Shown: piece by piece, positions 1 through 5,859 of the stretch
Layout: each line of letters starts with the position of its first letter
Position numbering within the stretch: position 1 is the stretch's first letter
From: Acidobacteriota bacterium
Lineage (GTDB): Bacteria > Acidobacteriota > UBA6911
Length of the DNA: 10,554 bases
Direction of reading: 5' to 3'
Assembly: GCA_031254095.1 (NCBI GenBank)
Contig: JAIRVC010000022.1
Span: forward strand, 1-10,554
The notes under the pieces: model-generated
The model's input: only the letters and a program-made list of their open reading frames with translations
What the model was told of the DNA's origin: nothing
Database searches by the model: none
Program-made: the position numbers and the translations under genes

Positions 1-591
1 ATCGGCGACGCTGTGCAGAATTCCGATATCCGTTTCGTAAAAAGCGTCCAGAGTGTGCCGCACGGCATAATCAATTCCCGGCATGATCCCTGTCGAAAGC
101 GAGCGCACCAGAAACGGAATCGGGTCGAGCAGTCCCGCCTGCAGCGACGTAAACAGCGCCAGCGCGATCATTGCGAAAAGGATGTAGTATTTCGCGTGTG
201 TCCATTTTTTGAAGCGGTTGCTTTCGATGCGCTTCATGCCTTTCCGTTCAGGCTTGAAGCTGGAAAAGAAATGGTTGATCGTGCCGAATGGACAGATCCA
301 GCCGCAGAAAAAGCGTCCAATAATAATCACGCCGACGATCAGAATCAGGGCGAGCGCCACGCGGCCATAAAGCGTGTGCGTGGACAGAGCCGTCGTAACC
401 GCGACCAGCGGATCCATTTCGAGGAAAATACTGACCGGCGCGTTTGCTCCGACAAGTTCCGTCTCGGATGTCCCGCGATATTCGGTTTTGAAAAAGAGGG
501 TCAGAAAAATAATCAGAAAAACAATCTGGGAAATTCTGCGCAGCAGCTGCAATACGCGCCGGCCCCCGGTTTTTTCACTGCTTTCACTCAT
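1..591 (-). CDS. NapH/CcoG-like membrane 4Fe-4S binding protein (3'-truncated by window edge)
   Basis: The 197 visible residues form the N-terminal part of a polytopic membrane ferredoxin. TM helix 1 lies at about residues 20-35 and TM helix 2 at about 77-93. It leads directly into GRFFCGWICPFG (92-103; Cys96, Cys100), the hallmark CxxxCP of the NapH/NosR/CcoG-type Fer4_5 domain. A third TM follows at about 134-150, then LLDPIPFLVRS (154-164), a segment typical of this family. The ferredoxin CxxCxxCxxxCP clusters expected in the C-terminal half would lie beyond position 1 and are not visible. Such proteins pass electrons between the quinone pool or cytoplasm and a periplasmic partner. The start is the ATG at 591, 33 bp after the DUF362 stop. 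No strong Shine-Dalgarno is visible, so translation may depend on the upstream gene. The DUF362 neighbour suggests they work together. The family is confident; the electron partners are unknown. Confidence 0.85.
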   Translation of the reverse strand, partial: MSESSEKTGGRRVLQLLRRISQIVFLIIFLTLFFKTEYRGTSETELVGANAPVSIFLEMDPLVAVTTALSTHTLYGRVALALILIVGVIIIGRFFCGWICPFGTINHFFSSFKPERKGMKRIESNRFKKWTHAKYYILFAMIALALFTSLQAGLLDPIPFLVRSLSTGIMPGIDYAVRHTLDAFYETDIGILHSVAD

Positions 592-624
592 AAGAACATG
601 TCCCGTCGGATTCTCGAATTCAAG

Positions 625-1614
625 TTACGAGAGCCTGATGTTTCTCACATCCAGCCTGTTAAAGTCAACCTCTCCAAGCCCTCTCGCCGCGGCCACGTTC
701 AGGTACGGCAGATCGCCTACCTCGACGCCAAGCAGCGTCGCGCCGAAAGAATCAATGGCGACAGGGTCTGTTCCGGCGATAAGCATTTTTACCGTCCGGA
801 CATCGTCGAGGTTCCCACCCTGCGGGCCGTTGGAGACCAGTATCCGGTAGGCGTCAAGTATTGTAAGGGTCGGGCGAATGAAGTTAGCCAGATCGGTAAT
901 TCCAACTTCAATATTCTGATGGAGCTGGTTGCGCCTGCCGCCCAGCATTCCGTACCAGTTTTTTAATCCCAGCGTCGCGCGGCAGAGATTATGGTGCTTG
1001 ACGATGGGAAGGTTGATTATTTTATCAGTTTCGATCATCGGCTTAAGCACAGGCCAGACGGACAAAAGCTCGCCGCCAAGCCGGTAGTTACGAAACAGGT
1101 ATTCCTCGGGCAGAATTACTTCGGCCCCGGCCGCGCCGGCGCTCGCCGCGATGCCGCTGCGTTGAAAACAGCGCCTTGGATCGTTGCATGAAACGTCGGT
1201 TACAATTACTTTTTTAGCGCCCGCGTCGAAACAGAGTTCCGCGACGCGCTTCACAAGGTCGGGATTGGTATTGGCGGCCTGTTGCGGCACGCGGTCCCAG
1301 CCGATATTCGGTTTGAGCACCACGACATCGCCGCGGGAGATAAAGCGCTGCATTCCGCCCAGCTCTTTCATTGCCGCGTCAACCAGTTGGGCAGGCGTGC
1401 CGTTCTCCGCTACCACCATTGGCGGCGTCTCGCCGCCGGCAAAAGCGATCTCGTAACTTCGTACCGCGGACGCGGCCTGGACACGCTGCGGGTGTTCGCT
1501 GCGCGACGCAAGCCAAAGCCCTAGGCCCGTCGCGCCGGCCGCGCCAAGACCGGCGCGCAACGAACGGTTTACAAATTCCCTGCGGTTTACACCCGTTTCA
1601 ATTTCATTGGCCAT
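625..1614 (-). CDS. DUF362 domain-containing protein with Tat signal peptide
   Basis: This 329-residue protein carries a twin-arginine leader: NRREFVNRS at residues 10-18 (Arg11, Arg12), a small-residue hydrophobic stretch at about 21-36, and a likely AxA cleavage near VQAASA (45-50). It is therefore probably exported folded, perhaps with a cofactor. The rest is DUF362-like: VVVLKPNIGW (97-106), VIVTDVSCND (136-145), VKHHNLCRATLGLKNWYGML (205-224) and AGTDPVAIDSFGATLLG (280-296). DUF362 proteins are often fused to or encoded beside 4Fe-4S ferredoxin domains, and no biochemical role is settled as far as I know. This copy has no ferredoxin motif, only scattered cysteines (128, 143, 149, 211). 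The downstream gene supplies a membrane Fe-S protein instead, which supports a two-component redox unit. The ATG at 1614 is chosen because it places the twin-arginine motif near the N-terminus. No clear Shine-Dalgarno is seen. Confidence 0.85.
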   Translation of the reverse strand: MANEIETGVNRREFVNRSLRAGLGAAGATGLGLWLASRSEHPQRVQAASAVRSYEIAFAGGETPPMVVAENGTPAQLVDAAMKELGGMQRFISRGDVVVLKPNIGWDRVPQQAANTNPDLVKRVAELCFDAGAKKVIVTDVSCNDPRRCFQRSGIAASAGAAGAEVILPEEYLFRNYRLGGELLSVWPVLKPMIETDKIINLPIVKHHNLCRATLGLKNWYGMLGGRRNQLHQNIEVGITDLANFIRPTLTILDAYRILVSNGPQGGNLDDVRTVKMLIAGTDPVAIDSFGATLLGVEVGDLPYLNVAAARGLGEVDFNRLDVRNIRLS

Positions 1615-1738
1615 ATTTTGTCCAGCCCGTAGTTTTGAAAATGCTTTTTTACGCTTCCCTGTTCACGTTAGTTAATAACGCTTGCGTTGCCCGTGCGTTT
1701 CACACTATTTATCCGTGTTTCCTTGAATTCCGCCGTCG
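1615..1738 (-). other. Intergenic gap between DUF3467 and DUF362 genes
   Basis: This 124-bp AT-richer spacer lies between the DUF3467-like stop and the DUF362 start. It contains a small hairpin core (AACGC-AA-GCGTT on the minus strand, around 1676-1687). I see no convincing -35/-10 pair, no classical terminator with a T-run and no small ORF. Whether the two flanking genes share a transcript is undecided. Confidence 0.4.
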
Positions 1739-2062
1739 TTATTGTACCGTTGGCCCGGCGCCGGTACCGGTAAATGAACGGCCAAGCCCCGCCTGTTTGT
1801 CGCGCTGGGCGACAAGCGCCTGAATCAGGCCGTCAAGAATTTGCACCGGAATGGCAATAACCGCCTTGACCGGAGCGGGAAGCACTCCGGTTTTCTGCAC
1901 CATGAGCGCGTCTTCCTCGCTCTGCGGGCCAACCACCTCACAAAAAGTCAACGTGCAATCCACGGGGGAAGCGCTCACCTGAACGTAATTGGCATAAACT
2001 CGCGCCGAACTCAACGTAGGATCGGCAACAATCTGTACTGGATGTTCTTCTTTTCCTGGCAT
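1739..2062 (-). CDS. DUF3467-like small protein
   Basis: This 107-residue soluble protein resembles the DUF3467 family: ARVYANYVQVSASPVDCTLTF (residues 20-40) followed by a helical segment, VKAVIAIPVQILDGLIQALVAQRDK (about 64-89). The pattern of 'Y-N-x-x-x-x-x-S-P-x-D/E-x-x-L-x-F' followed by a 'P-x-x-A/V-x-x-L-x-x-x-L' helix is typical of that family, whose function is unknown to me. Both ends (about 1-18 and 91-107) look disordered. The start ATG at 2062 has a good Shine-Dalgarno, GAGGTG at 2072-2067. It is the first minus-strand gene after the divergent promoter region. It lies 124 bp upstream of the DUF362 gene, so co-transcription is possible but not demonstrated. The family call comes from motif memory, not a profile search. 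Confidence 0.7.
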   Translation of the reverse strand: MPGKEEHPVQIVADPTLSSARVYANYVQVSASPVDCTLTFCEVVGPQSEEDALMVQKTGVLPAPVKAVIAIPVQILDGLIQALVAQRDKQAGLGRSFTGTGAGPTVQ

Positions 2063-2066
2063 TTTG

Positions 2067-2072
2067 CACCTC
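2067..2072 (-). promoter_or_regulatory. Shine-Dalgarno of the DUF3467-like gene
   Basis: GAGGTG on the minus strand lies 4 nt before the ATG at 2062, with the GAGG core 6 nt away. This is a close match to the anti-Shine-Dalgarno complement and fixes the start of the gene. Confidence 0.75.
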
Positions 2073-2108
2073 GATATCCGGCATAAAAGTCACTTGCTAA
2101 AACAATAC

Positions 2109-2117
2109 ATTATAGCA
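2109..2117 (-). promoter_or_regulatory. Extended -10 promoter for the minus-strand DUF3467 unit
   Basis: On the minus strand TGCTATAAT matches the extended -10 consensus TGnTATAAT exactly, about 47 bp upstream of the DUF3467 start. At 17-18 bp spacing there is no TTGACA-like -35. That position is instead occupied by one arm of the inverted repeat at 2119-2139. The match is seen directly; promoter activity is inferred. Confidence 0.6.
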
Positions 2118-2118
2118 G

Positions 2119-2139
2119 GCGTACGCTTCAGACGTACGC
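2119..2139. promoter_or_regulatory. Perfect 7-7-7 inverted repeat (possible operator or dispersed palindrome)
   Basis: GCGTACG, a 7-nt spacer (CTTCAGA) and CGTACGC form a perfect inverted repeat. It covers the spacer/-35 zone of the minus-strand promoter, a typical place for a repressor operator. Each arm is itself nearly self-complementary (CGTACG is a palindrome). A run of seven A follows closely on the plus strand (2143-2149). It is not a terminator in either direction, because no T-run follows the hairpin. It could equally be one copy of a dispersed genomic palindrome. Confidence 0.5.
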
Positions 2140-2210
2140 TGTAAAAAAAGCGGCAAATCCTGAAATGCAAACGCCGCGCAGACAATTTATCAGTGTTTCC
2201 TTAGCGCATA

Positions 2211-2219
2211 TGATATAAT
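2211..2219 (+). promoter_or_regulatory. Extended -10 promoter for the CoA-transferase/ABC operon
   Basis: TGATATAAT matches the extended -10 consensus TGnTATAAT exactly. A transcript would start near 2226 and give a leader of about 35 nt before the ATG at 2262. No good -35 is visible at 16-18 bp spacing. Promoter activity is inferred. Confidence 0.6.
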
Positions 2220-2252
2220 TACAAATTTTGAATTATTAATATTTTTCCGTTC

Positions 2253-2259
2253 GGGGTGA
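2253..2259 (+). promoter_or_regulatory. Shine-Dalgarno that decides the start of the CoA-transferase gene
   Basis: GGGGTGA differs by one base from the ideal GAGGTGA. Its G-rich core lies 5 nt before the ATG at 2262. The alternative GTG start at 2256 falls inside this site and has no Shine-Dalgarno of its own, so the ATG is preferred. Confidence 0.6.
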
Positions 2260-2261
2260 AG

Positions 2262-3776
2262 ATGTCGGGTATAAGCGAGCGCGTTGAATGCAGGGAATTA
2301 CTGGATAAACTCATGCCGGCCGAAGAGGCTGTCAAACTGGTCTCAAACCACAACAGAATAGGAGTAAGCGGCTTCACAAAAACGGGAGAGCCGAAAGTAT
2401 TTCTTCCCGCGCTGGCGCGCCATTTCACGGAAAACGCGCCCGGCAACAGGATCAGCCTGTTTACCGGCGCGTCTTTGTCGGAAGAAGTCGAGGGGCCGAT
2501 CGCGCCCTTTATTGAGGAACGCGCTCCGTATATGTCCTCAAACGCGTCGCGCAAGCGTATCCATGCCGGAGAAATAGATTTCGCCGACATTCATCTTTCA
2601 GCCTTCGCGCGTAACCTTGCCTATGGATTTTACGGCGATCTTGATTTTGCCGTCGTTGAAGCGACGCGCGTTCGTTCCGACGGAAGCGTTGTTCTGTCCG
2701 GTTCCGCGGGCATATCCGCCGAGGCGCTTACGCACGCCAAAAAAGTGATACTGGAAGTGAATACTTCGATTCCGGACTATACGGGATTTCACGACATCGC
2801 GCTTCCAAGAATATATCCAGATATTAATTGGCCGATTCCGATCGTAAATATCGGCGATCGCGTCGGGCTCCCTTATGTGAAATTTGATAAAAGCAAGGTC
2901 GTCGCGGTGATCAAATCCGATCTGCCGGATTACCCGGTGGCTTTCAAGCCCGCCTCTCCGACTGAGCTCAAAATCGCGCAAAACGTAATTGAATTCCTGC
3001 TGTATTGTCACAAGCGGTTTAACTGGGGCGACAAACTGCCGCCGATACAGTCGGGCGTGGGCAATATCGCCAACGCCATTGTCGGCGCGCTCTACGATTC
3101 GCCTTTCAAGAAAATCAGGTTCTGGACGGAAGTTTTTCAGGACGGGATGATGCGTTATGTCGAGGACGATGAAAAGTTTGATGGCGCGTCCGCGACCGCC
3201 GTTTCATTTTCACAACCGGCGCGGGACGATTTCCACCGCCTGTTCACGAAATGCCGGGAAAAGCTGGTGCTCCGGCCTATGTGGCTGTCAAATAGCGGCG
3301 AGCTTATAACGCGCATGTTTGTCGTCGCCATGAATACCCCTATTGAGGTGGATATCTTCGGACACGTCAATTCAACGCATGTGGACGGCTCAAAAGTCAT
3401 AAACGGGCTGGGCGGCAGCGGAGACTTTTTCCGTCACGCCTATCTGAGCATTGTACATACGCCGTCTGTGCGCAAGCTCAAGGATGGACGCACGGTCAGT
3501 TGCGTGCTGCCGTATGTGCGCCATATCGACCACACCGAGCACGATATACATTGCGTTGTCACCGAACGGGGTTTCGCGGTTAATCTGCAAATTCGTTCGG
3601 CGCAGCGGCGCGCGGAAGAAATCATTGAAAAATGCGCGCATCCGCATTTTCAGCCTGTTTTGCGCGAATATTTGAAATCGGCCGGCGGCGGGAATCAGCC
3701 GCGCATGACCGACATGGGCATACTGCAAGGCTGGTGGAAAGAGTACGACGCGGTCTGCCGGTCTTTTCCCGCATGA
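2262..3776 (+). CDS. Acetyl-CoA hydrolase/CoA-transferase family protein (Cat1/AarC/ScpC-like)
   Basis: This family I CoA-transferase or acyl-CoA hydrolase has about 504 residues, the usual length. It moves CoA between carboxylic acids (for example succinate, acetate or propionate) through a glutamyl-CoA thioester. Residues are numbered from the alternative GTG at 2256. An N-terminal domain with VSNHNRIGVSGFTKTGEPK is at 29-47. QSGVGNIANAIVGAL (265-279) and FWTEVFQDGMM (289-299) carry the expected catalytic Glu292. AMNTPIEVDIFGHVNSTHV (358-376) and NGLGGSGDFFRHAYLS (383-398) form the CoA-binding/oxyanion glycine loop. DHTEHDIHCVVTERG is at 425-439. The following segment reads FAVNLQIRS, where related enzymes usually have the GxADLRG motif. 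The stop overlaps the next ATG by 4 bp, so it is translationally coupled to an ABC importer binding protein. Family and catalytic residue are confident; substrates are not deducible. Confidence 0.9.
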   Translation: MSGISERVECRELLDKLMPAEEAVKLVSNHNRIGVSGFTKTGEPKVFLPALARHFTENAPGNRISLFTGASLSEEVEGPIAPFIEERAPYMSSNASRKRIHAGEIDFADIHLSAFARNLAYGFYGDLDFAVVEATRVRSDGSVVLSGSAGISAEALTHAKKVILEVNTSIPDYTGFHDIALPRIYPDINWPIPIVNIGDRVGLPYVKFDKSKVVAVIKSDLPDYPVAFKPASPTELKIAQNVIEFLLYCHKRFNWGDKLPPIQSGVGNIANAIVGALYDSPFKKIRFWTEVFQDGMMRYVEDDEKFDGASATAVSFSQPARDDFHRLFTKCREKLVLRPMWLSNSGELITRMFVVAMNTPIEVDIFGHVNSTHVDGSKVINGLGGSGDFFRHAYLSIVHTPSVRKLKDGRTVSCVLPYVRHIDHTEHDIHCVVTERGFAVNLQIRSAQRRAEEIIEKCAHPHFQPVLREYLKSAGGGNQPRMTDMGILQGWWKEYDAVCRSFPA

Positions 3777-4741
3777 ATCGGCGCTTCCGCTTATTCCTTC
3801 TGTTAATCCTTTTTGCGTCCCCCGGTCTATTTTCGGGGGCCTGCGGCGGTAAAAACGCGCCGGCCCCGGAAAAAAGTTTTACAATTACCGATCACGCGGG
3901 ACGCGCGGTTGGTTTCAGTAAAATCCCCGACAAAATCATCTCCCTCTCGCCCGGCACTACGGAGATCATTTTTGCTCTTGGCCTGAATGACAAGCTTTTA
4001 GGCGTAACCTCATTTTGCGATTATCCGGCGGAAGCTCAACGCATTGATCAGGTCGGCGGATATTCCACGGTGGATAAAGAAAAAGTAGTCGATAAAATCG
4101 GCGGCGACAGGGACGGCGCCGTTATTTTTGCATCTACTATACACATCAAACCGGGCGGCGTTTTGTCGGATCTTGAGCGATTAGGCTACAAGACGGTAGT
4201 GCTGGAAGCCAACACTATTGAACGGCTTTTTGATTGCATGAAACTGGTAAACGAAATATGCGGCGGCGGTTCGGCGGCCGGTGCCGTTATTCAGTCCCTT
4301 GAAGCCCGCGTCCATGCCGTAAAATCAAGAATCAACGCCAGTGTTCCCAGAGTCACCGTTATGCACGAGGTTTTCGGCGGTCATTGGATTGCCGGCGCAG
4401 ACACACTGGAAAACGACATAATTACCGCCGCCGGCGGCATCAATATCGCCGCTTCCACGGGCGCCGGCTACGGCCAGATTAATATAGAAAGCATTATTGA
4501 CGCCAACCCTGATAAAATAGTTGTTGTTTCTCAAATGGGCACAATGGTTGATGGCCTCGTTTCCAGCGAAATTACGGACAATCCTGTTTTCAGAGTGCTG
4601 GACGCCGTGAAAAACCGCCGGGTTTACGTAATTGACGCCGATATTGTTTCCCGCAGCGGCCCGCGCGCCGTGGGCGGCCTGGAAGAGTATGCTAAAATCC
4701 TGCATCCTGAGATTTTCGGCGATTCCGCTTTCCCGCATTGA
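3773..4741 (+). CDS. ABC importer substrate-binding protein, cobalamin/Fe-siderophore class (BtuF/FhuD-like)
   Basis: This 322-residue periplasmic binding protein is of the Peripla_BP_2 (class III) fold. A short basic N-terminus (MNRRFR) and hydrophobic helix (7-20) lead to SGAC, with Cys24. This could be a lipobox but has Ser at -3 rather than Leu, so attachment as a lipoprotein is likely but not certain. Family signals include DHAGRAVGF (40-48), KIISLSPGTTEIIFALGLNDKLLGVTSFCDYPAEA (54-88), VGGYSTVDKEKVV (94-106) and FGGHWIAGADTLENDIITAAGGINIA (201-226). DKIVVVSQ is at 247-254, and a C-terminal helix at about 299-313. The ATG at 3773 overlaps the CoA-transferase stop (ATGA) and has no Shine-Dalgarno, so translation is probably coupled. 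The permease and ATPase follow. The ligand may be cobalamin, haem, siderophore or another metal chelate; the sequence does not decide. Confidence 0.88.
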   Translation: MNRRFRLFLLLILFASPGLFSGACGGKNAPAPEKSFTITDHAGRAVGFSKIPDKIISLSPGTTEIIFALGLNDKLLGVTSFCDYPAEAQRIDQVGGYSTVDKEKVVDKIGGDRDGAVIFASTIHIKPGGVLSDLERLGYKTVVLEANTIERLFDCMKLVNEICGGGSAAGAVIQSLEARVHAVKSRINASVPRVTVMHEVFGGHWIAGADTLENDIITAAGGINIAASTGAGYGQINIESIIDANPDKIVVVSQMGTMVDGLVSSEITDNPVFRVLDAVKNRRVYVIDADIVSRSGPRAVGGLEEYAKILHPEIFGDSAFPH

Positions 4742-4762
4742 ACTGCCGCGCTATGAGGCACA

Positions 4763-5857
4763 ATGAATAACAACCTGAATCAGGATAATACGGACTCTTG
4801 CGCGCCGGAAAAGAAATCAGGCCGCTTTCGCGGACAGATTATTTCATTACTGATTTTAGCGCCTGTTCTTCTGGCGGTCATGGTTGCCGCCACCGGCCTG
4901 GGTTCCGTCAATGTGCCATTCGGGCATACTCTGGGCATCATTTCTTCCCGGCTGCTGTTCTTCCTGGATTTCGGCAATCCTTCATGGACGGAGCCTCAAG
5001 CCGTAATCATTTTTGACGTGCGCCTGCCGCGCGTAGTCATGGCGGCCTTGTGCGGCGCCGCGCTGGCTATGGCCGGCGCGGTCTATCAGGGGCTTTTCCG
5101 CAATCCGCTGGCCGACCCGTATTTAATAGGCGTTTCCCAGGGCGGGGCTTTTGGCGCGGTTCTGGCTATTTTTCTGCCTGTAAACTGGAACGCTTTCAGC
5201 GTATGGATGATTCCCGCGTTCGCGTTTTCCGGCGCTCTTTTGGTCACGTTTCTGGTATACCGCATCTCAAGGACAGGCAATGTATTGCCCGCAACCACGC
5301 TGATTCTTGCCGGCATAGCCCTGGGCGCTTTCTTTTCCGCGGGCGTATCTTACATTATTTCCATTTCCGGCACTAAAATAGGCAGCATGGTGTTGTGGCT
5401 CATGGGCAGTTTCAACAATGCAATGTGGAATGAAGTGCGGGTAACGTTTCCCATAGTGCTGGCGGGCTTATTTGTTCTCATTCTTTTTGGGCGTTCTCTT
5501 AATGTGATGCAGTTGGGCGACGATCAGGCCAAACAGCTTGGTTTAAACGTGGAACGCGACAAGAAAATACTGCTGGCCGTTTCCACTGTTATTGTTGCCG
5601 CCGCCGTTTCTTTTGTCGGCATCATCGGTTTTGTCGGCATTATCATCCCGCACGCCGTGCGTTTGCTGTGGGGGCCGGATTATCGCTTTTTATTGCCGTT
5701 GTCCGTCTTGTTGGGCGCCATATTTATGGTGGCGACCGATATCGCGGCGCGCGTTTTATTTGCCCCGGCCGAAATTCCCGTCGGCGTCATCACCGCCGCG
5801 TGCGGCGCGCCTTTTTTCCTGTATTTGCTGCGCAAAAAAATAAAGAGTATTTTCTGA
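4763..5857 (+). CDS. FecCD/BtuC-family ABC importer permease
   Basis: This 364-residue integral membrane subunit has the alternating hydrophobic profile of the roughly 10-TM FecCD/BtuC family. Diagnostic segments are DVRLPRVVMAALCGAALAMAGAVYQGLFRNPLADPYLIGVSQGG (85-128), TTLILAGIALGAFFSA (178-193) and WLMGSFNNAMWNEV (212-225). LGDDQAKQLGLNVERDK (251-267) is the cytoplasmic loop that couples to the ATPase, and GFVGIIIPHAVRLLWGPDYRFLLPLS (289-314) is also typical. The first 23 residues form a hydrophilic cytoplasmic tail, longer than in many homologues. The start ATG at 4763 follows GAGG (4755-4758) at 4 nt spacing and lies 21 bp after the binding-protein stop. The ATPase gene begins 2 bp after this stop. 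It would form a homodimer with two ATPase subunits and take substrate from the neighbouring binding protein. Confidence 0.93.
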   Translation: MNNNLNQDNTDSCAPEKKSGRFRGQIISLLILAPVLLAVMVAATGLGSVNVPFGHTLGIISSRLLFFLDFGNPSWTEPQAVIIFDVRLPRVVMAALCGAALAMAGAVYQGLFRNPLADPYLIGVSQGGAFGAVLAIFLPVNWNAFSVWMIPAFAFSGALLVTFLVYRISRTGNVLPATTLILAGIALGAFFSAGVSYIISISGTKIGSMVLWLMGSFNNAMWNEVRVTFPIVLAGLFVLILFGRSLNVMQLGDDQAKQLGLNVERDKKILLAVSTVIVAAAVSFVGIIGFVGIIIPHAVRLLWGPDYRFLLPLSVLLGAIFMVATDIAARVLFAPAEIPVGVITAACGAPFFLYLLRKKIKSIF

Positions 5858-5859
5858 AA

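Noticed and set aside
13..966. Long open reading frame on the plus strand (317 codons)
   Set aside because: It lies antisense to the ferredoxin and DUF362 genes. Its translation is rich in Arg, Gln and Asn with no family resemblance, and the minus-strand frames show clear domains.
2119..2150. Intrinsic terminator at the GCGTACG hairpin
   Set aside because: The hairpin is followed by A residues on the plus strand and by a TATAAT box on the minus strand, with no T-run in either direction, and it lies upstream of both genes.
2063..2261. Cobalamin riboswitch upstream of the BtuFCD-like operon
   Set aside because: No B12-box-like GCCACT segment or multi-helix layout is visible, and the leader after the predicted promoter is only about 35 nt.
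3632..3772. Longer N-terminus for the ABC binding protein starting at 3632
   Set aside because: The added residues are an out-of-frame reading of the CoA-transferase end. The ATG at 3773 gives a proper signal peptide and an ATGA junction.
5668..5859. Longer N-terminus for the ABC ATPase starting at 5668
   Set aside because: The extra residues overlap conserved permease sequence in another frame and are Arg-rich. The ATG at 5860 matches the normal family N-terminus.
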